Shown piece after piece: positions 48,271-58,321 of a DNA stretch of 64,000 bases. The stretch's first letter is position 1, and the number at the start of each line of letters is the position of its first letter. The position numbers and the translations under genes are program-made. The notes under the pieces were generated by a model that was given only the letters and a program-made list of their open reading frames with translations, had not been told where the DNA came from and did no database searches. Source of the DNA: Ctenosaura bakeri (lineage: Eukaryota > Chordata > Lepidosauria > Squamata > Iguanidae); the NCBI GenBank assembly GCA_948474755.1, contig CAOLHI010000146.1, positions 620,001 through 684,000 on the forward strand, read 5' to 3'.

Positions 48271-48680
48271 GGCCCTTTCCGCCGCTTACCTTTTTGTGGA
48301 GCTGGGGTGTGGGGATCGCGCGAGCAGCCTCTTGTGAGAGGCTCTCATATCTCCATTGCTTCAGCTTCATAGCTGCTGCCTGCTCATGAGCAGGCAGCGT
48401 GAGAGCCCTTCCTCTTCCTTCCGCAATGCAGGCTGGGATTTCCCCAGGCTGCGCTGGGGCAGGAAGCGTGAGTGCCACGGCTCCGGAGCTCCACAAGCAC
48501 GGTAAGTGCATGTGGGGCCCTGAAGTGATGCGCGATCGCCAAAAATGAAATAGCGCGCAATTGGCGCCTGCCAGCCCCTGGAGCGTCACGCGATTGCAAG
48601 TGTGTCGTGTGGACTGCTCCTCGCAATTGCGCAACACTCCAGGGGCCCTTTCACATGGCAAATGCCATGCGAAAAGGGCC
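48271..48680. mobile_element. GC-rich hairpin MITE, family H2 (copy A), TSD TTA
   Basis: Starts GGCCCTTTCCGC, ends GCGAAAAGGGCC, flanked by TTA at 48268-48270 and 48681-48683. It is 410 bp, much richer in GC and CpG than its surroundings. It contains a perfect 24-bp palindrome at 48375-48398, a hairpin AGCCTCT/AGAGGCT at about 48326-48343, and a terminal hairpin at 48644-48680 whose 5' arm repeats the element's own GGCCCTTT end. An inverted copy lies at 61705-62079. The 148-codon minus-strand open frame here reflects low stop density in GC-rich DNA, not a gene. Confidence 0.85.
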
Positions 48681-48683
48681 TTA

Positions 48684-49338
48684 AAAATGAAAGTAAAAAA
48701 TAAAAAATAAAGAAAGGTTATGGTCTTTCAAGTCCAAATAGTACGGCTGTAAGATTAACTGGAGAATCACTTTTCTCCCACTTAAATCTACTTAGCATTT
48801 AATAAGTTAGATGTCATTGTTTGCATAGTCCTGCTTTCTGAGTTTAAATGGCTGGCTATGAGAGTGAAGTGCCTTCTGAGTGGTAGCCCCCATATCATGG
48901 CATTCTCTCTAAAATCATTGTTATTGGTACCTTTCAGAAAAGAAGTGGTGGATCTTTGACCATGCAATGGTTTGATCTGCAGCGTCTATTAGCTCCAGTC
49001 AGCATGATCAGTGATATGGGGATTATAATACGAAACTTTTGGTGGGCCAAAATATTCCCCATCTCTCTTTGGAAGTTTGTTTTTAAGGGTTTTTAATACC
49101 ATCCAAATCCAAATACCATCTAAATCTTATGGTATCTACTCTATCCTTCCTTTCCTTTTCTTTTTGATCTATTTTAATAGTTCCTGGTCTATTATGTTAC
49201 AAATTTTGTGCTCCCTACCACTGGCTTCTAATGATTTTGCTTTTGCTTCACTATGCTGCCTCATTTTACTGGGAGCTTCACTGGGAGCTTTTCTGAGAGT
49301 CAGGATCTAAATAGTGAAAATTAAAATAATATGGAATA
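48684..49338. other. No recognised gene or element
   Basis: AT-rich, with no motif. The short open frames look like chance. Confidence 0.45.
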
Positions 49339-49881
49339 CCAGCGTATTTACCCGGCGTTACCCTAGATTTTATTTTCCTCTTCAGAACTCAGCAAACTGG
49401 CTTCTCCAATACCTGTAACTTTTCCCCATATTCACCAATCCAATCTGTATTCAGAGTTGTTAACATTCATAGGTTGGGTTCCTGAGGGAATACACTGTCC
49501 TCCTTCTTGCTGTTAGGCTTCGCCTCCATAGCAACTGGCCTATTCCAGTACCTGTAACTTATCCCCATATTCCCCAATCCAATCTGTATTCAGAGTTGTT
49601 AACATAACAGACGTTTAGTTTCTGAGGGAATATACTGCCTTTCTTCTTGCTGCTAGGTTTTGTCTCCATAGCAACCAGCCTGAGACCTGGGAGCTCTCTG
49701 GCTGAGTATTCTAAAGGCCCTTCCCTGAACTGCCAACCCAAGATTCCATAGAACCTTCACAGCCAGCCAATCATATGAGCTCTTCTTGCCTCACACAGCC
49801 AATCATATGAGGTCTTCGCCTGCCTGACGCAGACAATCAGACAAACTCACAAACCTTGACTTTTATATAATAAATAAATGA
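49339..49881 (-). mobile_element. Helitron-like non-autonomous element (tentative)
   Basis: Read on the minus strand it starts TCATTTATTTATTATATAAA and ends GGTAACGCCGGGTAAATA then CGCTGG, followed by T. TC at the 5' end, CTRR at the 3' end and a following T are Helitron hallmarks. The 5' flanking base is T rather than the usual A, and the expected 3' hairpin is weak. An internal direct duplication of about 140 bp spans 49403-49681. No coding sequence. Confidence 0.45.
49403..49681. repeat. Imperfect direct tandem duplication, unit about 140 bp
   Basis: Two units share ACCTGTAACTT, CCCCATATTC, CCAATCCAATCTGTATTCAG, AGTTGTTAACAT, CTGAGGGAATA, TTCTTGCTG and TCTCCATAGCAAC. Differences are point changes and small indels. 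Confidence 0.85.
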
Positions 49882-50659
49882 ATCTATATGGCTGTCTATC
49901 ATTTATCATTTAGTGTGATGTGGACTTCCAATACACTACATTTTTTTGCTGGATTTCACTCTTTTCTGTGCCCAGAATGAATGTGATATGGCAAGCCACA
50001 AAATGTTCACTCTGGAGCAGTTCTGCTGCTATAAATGAAGTAATTTCAGAGTAAGTGGTTTGGCTGCCTCAACCTCACATGTTTCCATGGATTTCATAGG
50101 ACTGAAACGGCAGAATGTCTAATTGAAAATATCTCTCAAGAGAGATTTTTAAAAAGGTGTCACTTTCTAGCTATTTGTGCAGAAGAGCATTTTCCTGTTA
50201 GGCTGTTAATTCACTTATTTATTCAGCTTTTGATAAGAATAAGAAATGCTAGTCACTGGATCCATCAACAACTTTGTAGAAAACTGTGAATGATTGGTGC
50301 CTCCTTTGGCGAAAATCTGAGACAATTTGCTATTGTATAAGTACTTGAAAAATGTGACGTGACTAGTAATTAGCACGTGTTGGGTGATCTTTGCATTCAT
50401 GAAACCACTTGTTGGCTTACTCATCAGAAGTGTAGTATGTTTCATAAAATGGACAAGAGATAGAGGGTCCTTTAATGAGTTCTGGTTGGGCTGAGCTGCT
50501 CTACACAGTGATATTCAAACCTCCCCCCCCCGCCAACTGATTTCAACCATATAGAAAAGATAAGGACGAAAGAGGACCAGGACCCCTGCTGGTCTTAATA
50601 ACTACCCATTGTTTCACCCACTCCTCCCAAACCCTCTTAAGATCAAGGGAGGAACTGCT
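49882..50659. other. No recognised gene or element
   Basis: Contains a run of nine C near 50523. No coding motif. Confidence 0.45.
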
Positions 50660-51085
50660 GGAGAGGAACTATAGTTGCCAGAACTGAATAGGTTTTTTGC
50701 ACTTTGGATAAGATTGTAGTATTTTCAGTTGTATATTTAGGAGAGGAAGAGAAGTAAATTCTTTGCAATGTAATTTCTATATTGCATTTGCTTTTTTGTT
50801 TTATATTTTATATTTTATATTTTTTTATTCTATTTTGTATTTTTTATTGAGGGCTTTAAGGTTGCATCAAATATTGCAGAAATACTGAGCAGCACAGGCA
50901 AAAGAGTCTTGCAATCAAGTTCCATGCTGGCACCTCACGGAACTTTGGTGACAATGTATATTATCATATTCAATATATAATTTGTTATATTGTCGTTAAA
51001 ATTGTATATTGAGATTTACAGTGCAATTGTGCTTGCAATATTCAATTATGGTTGGCCTCATAGAACCCAGAAAGAGATACACCAA
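50660..51085. repeat. Unclassified interspersed repeat X, copy 2
   Basis: Same family and orientation as 16735-17145. This copy has an expanded TTTTATATTTTATATTTT tract at about 50799-50840, absent from copy 1. The right end of similarity in both is just after CATAGAACCCAGAAAG and a TAYACYAATAC-like word. Confidence 0.65.
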
Positions 51086-51334
51086 TACACCAACAAACGT
51101 GGGCAGTTTTCATGCAGCTTGCAGTAATCCATTTCAGCCTTAGCATCATGCAACTATGAAACTGCTCCTGAGATTTCACTTCATGGTAACTTCACTTTGG
51201 ATTGCATCAGTATATTTAAGAAACTTTCAAACAAGCAAGCCTTTAAAAAGAAAAAGTTCTAGCAAGACTAGTCACTTGATTTAACCCCATAACAGGATTG
51301 CATGTTTCTCTACAAGGGCTTTTCCCTCCCTGAG

Positions 51335-51432
51335 TCCCTAAATATTGTTGGATTGCAACTCCATTTATCCCTAGCCACTGCCTGTGTCTGGTGGGGATGA
51401 TAGGACCTGTAGTCCAGAAAGCATTTTGGGGG
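51335..51432. repeat. Decayed palindromic repeat (FB2-like)
   Basis: GTTGGATTGCAACTCCATTT and its inverse-like GATGATAGGACCTGTAGTCC flank CCTAGCCACTGCC. A similar but weaker pattern occurs at 52627-52722 (TTTGGACTACAGCTCCCA and GGGATTTCCAGTCTAAAA). Confidence 0.4.
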
Positions 51433-51540
51433 ATAGGGGAGTAGGTTTGCTTGGTGAGCTAGGTGTCAGTACATTAATCTCTTGGGCTCTTCTACGCTAA
51501 TTGCTTGATGCATAATATGCTGGAAAAGACAGAAAGTCTT

Positions 51541-51712
51541 GTGTGTGCGCACATACATGTGTGTGTGTGCACATGCATGTGTGTCTTTCAGTCACCTGCT
51601 GACTTATGGCAATCCCATGATTCCATAAGGTTTTCTTCAGCAAGAAATACTCAGGGGTGGTTTTGTCAGTTCCTTCCTCTGAAGTATAGCTTACAGCCCC
51701 TGGTATTACATC
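51541..51712 (-). mobile_element. 5S-derived SINE with RTE-like tail
   Basis: On the minus strand it begins AATACCAGGGGCTGTAAGCT, matching the 5S rRNA 3' end (AATACCGGGTGCTGTAGGCT). The same body as 39188-39335 follows, then GAAAACCTTATGGAATCATG, CCATAAGTCAGCAGGTGACT and a CA-rich end. It is 5' truncated, keeping only about 20 bases of 5S. Confidence 0.75.
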
Positions 51713-51719
51713 AGTGAAA

Positions 51720-53385
51720 TATTCTTCTTTATTTTACCAGGTATTACATCCATTTCAATCACCATAAGACTGAATACTTATAATGGACCAAATTTTTCAG
51801 GTGTTTTACCCCGTAGCTTTCTCTCTGAATTAAGTATGATATCACCAGATTTGCATAAACTTTTTGAACTTGGCTATGAAAGATTCAGATCAATAGGTTG
51901 CTTACTCATCAGTCCTACTCATCAGGATTTTTACCTTGTATACACATCTGTCATTCACACCAAGAAATTTAAAATCTGCCCTTGCTTCACTTTCCAACCT
52001 TGACTTTTGAACAGCAAGGCCAGCTACTGAATCATTACCATATACATTTGTACCCTTGATATTCCGCTAGTAATTGATCTCATCTCTCCATTATTATGTT
52101 AAGCCTGTATGGATTTAGAAAGCTGAGATCCTCCCTTAATTAACCCCAGCTTTTTTTTTTAAAGTAAGATTACCCTCAGGACTAACATGGGTAGTTCATA
52201 ATTTATCTGAAGTTGAAGAATTCATAGACAGTCAGCGCAGGAATTTTGGAGCTAAAAGAAACATAGTTCAAATCTAGCATAAAATACTGGAAACCAAGTT
52301 CTCTCTATTGCAGAATTGAAGGAAATGAATTTTAAAGAAGTAACACAGCCTTTTATCTAACCACAAATAGAGAGCATAGAATATGCTATGGGTTACATGA
52401 AGATCAAAATGCAAGCAATCCTTTATTAATAGAAATGTAACAAGACTACAACAGTGATATTCAGTGTTAGATAATGATGTCCACAGATTCATTCAATGAA
52501 GCTTCAAAAGATTAAAACATACTGGGCATATCTGCTTCACGGGTATTGCTGATAATAATGGAATAGTGTGAGATTTCTGTTATTTGAAATATAATGGTCC
52601 TAATAAAAACAAAATTGATATCTATATGGGAAATCTATATTTGGACTACAGCTCCCACAGTCTCCCAAATGGAAACTGGTCATGGTGACTGGGAGATTTC
52701 TGGGATTTCCAGTCTAAAACTATTCCAAGATTTGTGCATGCATTTAGCAATTACGTAGAATATTCTCCTATGGGGTTAACAGTCATTGGGTCCCACTTGG
52801 AATCAGCATCTGACAGTGGGTGGGGTTGAGCAGAATGGTTCTTTAATCTATTATCTTGCACTGCTAACTGGATACTATGATTGATTAAGACTTTACATCT
52901 TCTGCCTGCATAGAAAGGAAAACTTCCACTTCTCCATTTAGGATTATTCCTTCCAATCTGTTCTTCTAAGAAAGCCAGTCTAGACTGAGATCCCTTCAGG
53001 GACAAAGGGTTAATTCTCCATAGAATCTCAGACTCTTGTCCCCCAGCATCTCTTTCAGTGTTACACCTGCTATCTGCTTAAACATTTCATGCACATGGTG
53101 CCAGCTCAGTTTATGTTTTCTATTTCTTCATCACATGACTTTTCATAGTTAATCAGCTGTTGTGTCTCATAAATTAGTAAGCCCATCTGATAGCACCTGC
53201 ACTGTACTGGATCCAGTATGAAGTGTTTTCTTTCAATACTTGCAGGTTACTATTTAAAAGGCAAAGTACATAAGACAAGCCAACAGCACAGCTTCTTAAG
53301 CATTGCTTTGCTTTACTTAGAAGAGGAAAGACATTGAAATAGAACAATGCCAGATACCACATTCCTACCAAGTGGCCCAGGGGCC
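51720..53385. other. No recognised gene or element
   Basis: Apart from the weak palindrome at 52627-52722, nothing is identifiable. Open frames up to 84 codons lack motifs. Confidence 0.4.
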
Positions 53386-53387
53386 CT

Positions 53388-53504
53388 TTCATACTACACA
53401 ATCATATCACTATGATTGCAATTTAATTGCCATGGAATCCAAATATTTGTAATTAAGGGAGATGTATTTGGAATTATCAGCTACAGTTCTAGTGCCGCAG
53501 CAAA
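53388..53504. mobile_element. Partial MITE, H1 family (left half)
   Basis: GGGCCCTTTCATACTACACA, ATCATATCACTATGATTGCA and TTGCCATGGAATCC give the left half of the family. The right half is replaced by the element starting near 53505, suggesting a nested insertion or a recombinant. Confidence 0.5.
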
Positions 53505-53969
53505 CTCCCTTTCTGCACAAGGGAAATACATTGCTATAGCATTGTTGCATCACAGATACATCTGCACATCAAACCAGTTTGACGTCATTCTGTCATAGTT
53601 TGTTCCACATGTGTTCAGCTCTTAGTGCAGTTCACATCATTGTGAAACCAGTGTAATATAAAAATGGAAAAACTATGACGCAAACCAACCACAACAGTGC
53701 CACTGCGTTTTTTCCTACATGTGGAAGCATTACATTGATTCACACCACAGAGGTGGGTGTTAAATTGACCAATCAGTGGTGGCAGAGTAGAGGAGGGAGG
53801 GAATAGGAGTTCCAGGAAAATTGATGATGCGGAAGCTACAAATGATTTTCTCCACTTTACTTTGACAGAAACTGGAGGGTGTGCAGATAGGAATCAAGGT
53901 AAGTTGGAGTAAAAAACACCACTCACAAAACGCAATGAAATGCTCCTCCACTTTAGTGCAGAAATGGCC
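53505..53969. mobile_element. MITE, family H3
   Basis: Left CCCTTTCTGCACAAGGG, right AGTGCAGAAATGGCC. It aligns with both flanks of the element at 26491-27278: AATACATTGC, CACATGTG, ACACCACAGAGGTGG, AAATTGACCAATCAG, CTACAAATGATTTT and AAAACACCACTCACAA. No exact flanking triplet match was seen. Confidence 0.55.
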
Positions 53970-54141
53970 TACGAGTACTCACATGCTGAAACATGGCAAA
54001 CTTTTTAACTAATAAAGATTAACTTTCCAATATCCTGAGATGTGTCTCCTTTTTCTGTGTTGCAATATCTACTCTGTTGTAAATATAAGATCACAAGGTT
54101 AGAATGCATATGTTGAGTAAACAATGAAAGTGCATAATCAT

Positions 54142-54176
54142 CTATCTCTATCTGTATCTATCTATCTATCTGTCTT
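54142..54176. repeat. Imperfect (CTAT)n tract
   Basis: CTATCTCTATCTGTATCTAT followed by CTATCTATCTGTCT. Confidence 0.8.
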
Positions 54177-54179
54177 GAA

Positions 54180-55270
54180 GATTTTAAGCATCTCTTCTGA
54201 TGGTACTGGTTGGTATTTCATATATTTCATATATTTCGTAGTACATATTTCGTATATAAGTACGCACAAATATGGATGCATATGTGATGGGCCAGATCCT
54301 GCAATTTAATGTGTAGATAATTTTTTCTGAGCTGTAATCTTACTATACCTCCATTCACTCTGTTTGAGGGTCCTACTGCATATTTGCATAATGCCACATC
54401 TACACATTTGGGATGTTGACCTTTTTCAGTATATCCCAACCTGGTTGTCCTGCACCAATATAGTTGTAGTTCAAACCCAGGCCCATTACATCCAGCTAAC
54501 ATGCTGGATCCACACTACTCAGAGCTGAAACAACTAAATTAAATTTTAGATCCAACTAGAATTTACTCAGTGAAATGAATGAGACTTGATAATCACACAT
54601 AAAAATCCAATTGATTTTAAAAGGGTCTAAAACCAAATGGATTTAGGCTATCAGTTTTTGTGATATCTGACTGATCTGACTTTTCTACTTGTTCTAGCCT
54701 GACATATCTTTCTACAAGAAAGACTAGGTTATATTTCAGCATCTTCTCCCCTAATATGTTCATGAAATTTTTCCATTCCACAGAAGAATAAGTAATTATG
54801 GATATATTTTCACACACAATATATTTCCCACTTCATCTCTCACATACAGTTGTAGCCATGACCTCTAAGCAGCTACTGAAACCACAAAATGACAAGCCAA
54901 AACATCCTCCAGTGATTCTGCCTTAAGATGCTCTGTCTCTATGAATTAAGAGCTGAGTAGCTTCACCTGCATGGGAGAAACAGCATCAGCTCCAGTTAGC
55001 ATTCTCCTTTGAGTATAAGCTGACCTTTCTTGTCAGGAAATGCCTGTCTTGGAAACAGATTCTTCGGAACTACTTATACTGGAATCAGTGGGATAATCCT
55101 GAAGTTAAGAAGCTATTCAGCATGACTGAGGAGGACTTTAGAGACCACTTCATTTCACAACAGCAGTTAACATACTAGCATATGGAAACCTGGCCATGCA
55201 GGGTACAGCTAGTCAAGCAAGACTTTGCATCTCTTAAGGATTCACATAAGTATGTGCATGTGTGGTGTGT
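54180..55270. other. No recognised gene or element
   Basis: ATTTCATATATTTCATATAT-like patch at 54215-54260. Otherwise unassigned AT-rich DNA. Confidence 0.4.
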
Positions 55271-55272
55271 GC

Positions 55273-55398
55273 CAGAGCTTGGAAAAGTTATTTTGAGGGA
55301 CAATAATACCTAGAATCTCCAAGCTAACATGGCTACTGGCCATTGTGGCTTGGAAATTCTAGCAGCTGTAGCCTTAAAATATAACTTTTTCTAGTCTG
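55273..55398. mobile_element. Palindromic hAT-like MITE (FB2)
   Basis: Left CAGAGCTTGGAAAAGTTA, right TAACTTTTTCTAGTCTG. Inner arms ACCTAGAATCTCCAAGC and GCTTGGAAATTCTAGC pair around TGGCTACTGGCCA. The 8 bases on each side do not match, so hAT rests on the CAGAG end only. Confidence 0.6.
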
Positions 55399-55683
55399 GT
55401 ATAAATAGATATTCACCCACATACACAGCAAGTGTGGTTCAGAGTATGAACCTCATAAGGAAATATGAGCACCTCCATTAGCCAGTGAATGTTCTCCATT
55501 CACTGGAAATCACCACCACCACATTTTTATGCCAAATCTGTTGTCTTGGCACAGATACTGGTCATGTTTACATTTACATGTTTGCATTTATAAATGTAAA
55601 CATAGGAGCTTTCAAACATATTATGCATAAATGTGGTACATAGCTTCATAGGTCAGGCTGTGAAATAAGCTACAACAATTAAA

Positions 55684-56172
55684 GATAATATCTGGAATCC
55701 TCTTGGGCAGTTATGGATATGTAACCTAGAATACAACATCTGTGACTGTTTTGCATTCACTGTCTCTACATGTGCCCTAGCTCAAGGGATATGTTGGGAC
55801 CATGAAAGTCCCCCAATTCCCTCTTACCAGGAAGCAGCCACTGTGATCAATGGGGGTCCATTTCCTTGATCCCCAGGAAGCAGCTGGCTGAAATTTCTAC
55901 CACCACCACACTTGCATGAGCTATCTCTTACACGAGAGGATATTGTGACAGGGACCCCACTGCTGCTTGTTGCTTTTGAGGAAATCATCTACACAAGGGT
56001 ATGGGAATGTCAGTCTGCTGCTTCCTGAGTTCTAGGGAAATGGATCCCCATCAATTGCAGTGGCTGCTGCCCAGTAAATTGGAACTGAGGTGGTAAGGCC
56101 AGGAAGTACTCTGTAGCTGTGTAACTATAGTGATTACATATTTGTAAGTGCCCAATAGGATTCTAGCCAATA
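55684..56172. mobile_element. Large fold-back element (FB4), arms about 170 bp
   Basis: Left end GATAATATCTGGAATCCTCT, right end AGGATTCTAGCCAATATC. Deep inside, left CAGCCACTGTGATCAATGGG and GGTCCATTTCCTTGATC pair with right GATCCCCATCAATTGCAG and CTAGGGAAATGGATCC. The centre is near 55920. 59990-60236 resembles its right half. Confidence 0.65.
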
Positions 56173-57100
56173 TCTGTGTCTCAGTGCCCTGTAACTCACT
56201 GAGCTGTCATGTTAGATACTGAGGGCTGAGTTTCACACTGAAACCTGAGTTTCACGTTGAAATTCTAAATACAGGGCTCAGCCACAACACATAGGAAACT
56301 GTGGTAGACACCTCAATGTTTGAAAGAGGATTTTTGGGATTTCTTGTGCAAATGCAGTAGCCAGCTCCAAGTAAAAAATAAAAAATCAATGTTCCAAATG
56401 AGGAGTTTCCTAGAAGCAAAAGGGGGCCTGCCATAACTCATTGTGACATTGTGGTAGACTCCTCAAAATCTGACAGAGGCTGAGCTCCTATGTCAAGGAG
56501 ATGGAGTGTAACTTTATGCTCATGGAACTATGCAATGTCACCTTGTGACATTATGGAACTGAACATATAATTGCACATGCCTCTAGATATACAACATGCA
56601 ATCTGAATGCATATCCATACATAGCTGTGTATAATGCACATGTACATCAACCCACAATGTGTAATCATGTGCAGAGAACTGTACATCCAATTTTGTTTCC
56701 ACAAGCTTGAACTAAATACTACTGTTTTGGGAAAAAAAAATGTCCAGCTGCTTCCAGAGGAGAACATGCAGAGCATGCAACACAGCATTCGAACCTCAGT
56801 ACTTTTTTGTGGTTAATCAAGTTGCAGTGGCAGTTTCAAACTGAAATTATAAACAGGGGGCTTCCTGGAAGTAAAAAAAAGTACAGCTTGCCAAGAGCAT
56901 ACTGGGAATTTTTTTAAAAAAAATGGGCAGAAAACATGAGGACTTTCCATAGCACTGCTGCTAAAATTCCTGAGATTTAAAAAAAAAAAAAAAAGGGGAG
57001 AAAATTGGATTGGGCTCTCTAAAGTATTGTTGACATAATTTATCAGGTTTAAAGGTGGTAGTGGAAAAATAAGAGGCCTCATAGGTTCCCTTCAGAAACA
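56173..57100. other. No recognised gene or element
   Basis: Several A-runs (56729, 56915, 56978-56994). Open frames to 89 codons lack motifs. Confidence 0.4.
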
Positions 57101-57159
57101 ACTTTGGTTGTTACATCAACTGAAGTCCTTCCTAGAACTGGAGGACCAAATCAGGGCAG

Positions 57160-57641
57160 TGTACACACTGGTAATGACAAGGCTGACTTTTGCAATGCAT
57201 TATACATTGGTCTACCTCTGTACCAAGTTCAGAAGCTTCAATTAGTTCAAAACATGGCAACCAGATTGGTTACTGGTACATCTAGGAGTGACCATATTAC
57301 ATCAAGATTAAAATCATTCCACTGGCTGCCAATTAATTTCCTGCCAAAGTATAAAGTGTTGATTATTACCTTTAAGCCTTACATGGTTTAGATCCATGTT
57401 ATCTACAGGATCACTTTCTCCTGGATAATCTGCCTCGTACGCTAAGGTCCCCTGGGAACATCTACTTCAGTCAGCCCAAACTAAACTGTTACCCAGTGGA
57501 CATTTTCTTTAGCCACCCCAAGACTGTGGAATGACCTGCTGGAAGAGATATGACAGCTCAAGATGCTGTCTAAATCAGCACTAAAGAATGGTCTCTTCCA
57601 ATAGGCCTATCCAAATTATGGTTTTCAAAGTATTTATTGAT
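57160..57641 (+). mobile_element. L2-like LINE, left part of an interrupted copy
   Basis: Encodes ADFCNALYIGLPLYQVQKLQ, LVQNMATRLVTGTSRSDHIT and SFHWLPINFLPKYKVLIITF, the same region as the minus-strand copy at 8430-8963. The frame then decays (stop near 57390), with RTLRSP- and LWNDLLEE-like words further on in other frames. The 3' UTR is interrupted near 57642 and resumes near 58131. Confidence 0.8.
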
Positions 57642-58130
57642 GATTGTTGTGGGTTTTCTGGGTTTTGAGGCCATGTTCTATTAGTATTTTCTTCTGACAT
57701 TTCACCTGCATCTGTGGCTGGCATCTTCAGAGGATATGGTGGCATGGAAGTAAAACAGAGTATATATATTTGTGTAGTCCCCTGGGTGGGAGGGAGCAAT
57801 TTGCATGTGTTACAGTTGGCCTGTTGTTAAATGGGATATCCTCCAGGGCTGTATTGTTAGTCAGGGGAGATGCATAACAGTGCAGTTAAGTAAGGTTCTC
57901 AGTCTTATTGAGATGGATGCTAATTTTTTGGATGCTAATTTTTGACTAATGCTGGTATGGAGGAATAGCAGCTTTTTATCTATGTTTGCCAGTTTTTTGT
58001 GGGTGGTGTGGATTCTCTCACATATTAGTGCATGTTCCATTTGGTTGTAGATGTAGTTAGCCTGTGCAGATTTTAAGGTCCTTTTTGCTGAGAGAAAGGA
58101 TGGAATGGTTCTTGTGTCGCTGCAGCATAG
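57642..58130. mobile_element. Unclassified insertion inside the L2 copy
   Basis: An about 490-bp segment separates two parts of one L2 3' region. It opens with GTTGTGGGTTTTCTGGGTTT, then CTGACATTTCACCTGCATCT. On the minus strand this gives CTCTGAAGATGCCAGCCAC followed by GCAGGTGAAATGTCAG, a layout loosely like the CTGAnGA...GAAA core of hammerhead motifs in Penelope-like elements. That is speculative. No terminal repeats or exact target-site duplication are evident. Confidence 0.5.
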
Positions 58131-58275
58131 CAGAGAGGTTAAAGGATTTTAATGTGCATGGTGTTGTATGCTTCTAAACAGATGTTATGATTTATGTTAT
58201 CTGTTGTAATCTGCCTTGACCCACAGGGAGAGATGAGTAAGAAATAAATTATTGCTATTGTCATCATTGTTGTCG

Positions 58276-58320
<45 letters not shown>
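58131..58320 (+). mobile_element. L2-like 3' end with (ATC)n tail, right part
   Basis: TTATCTGTTGTAATCTGCCT, then TGACCCACAGGGAGAGATGA, GAAATAAATTATTGC and the ATC tail from 58277. This is the standard L2-type 3' terminus and completes the copy that begins at 57160. Confidence 0.75.
58277..58320. repeat. (ATC)n microsatellite
   Basis: About 14 ATC units at the end of the L2 copy, continued for three units beyond the LTR (59237-59245). The LTR therefore lies inside the tract. Confidence 0.95.

Positions 58321-58321
<1 letters not shown>

Noticed and set aside
48215..48661. 148-codon minus-strand open frame
   Set aside because: It coincides almost exactly with a GC-rich palindromic MITE. Copy B has overlapping frames on both strands, and there is no protein motif.
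49077..49310. 77-codon hydrophobic open frame resembling a small membrane protein
   Set aside because: Hydrophobicity follows from T-rich composition (TTT/CTT codons), with no supporting context.
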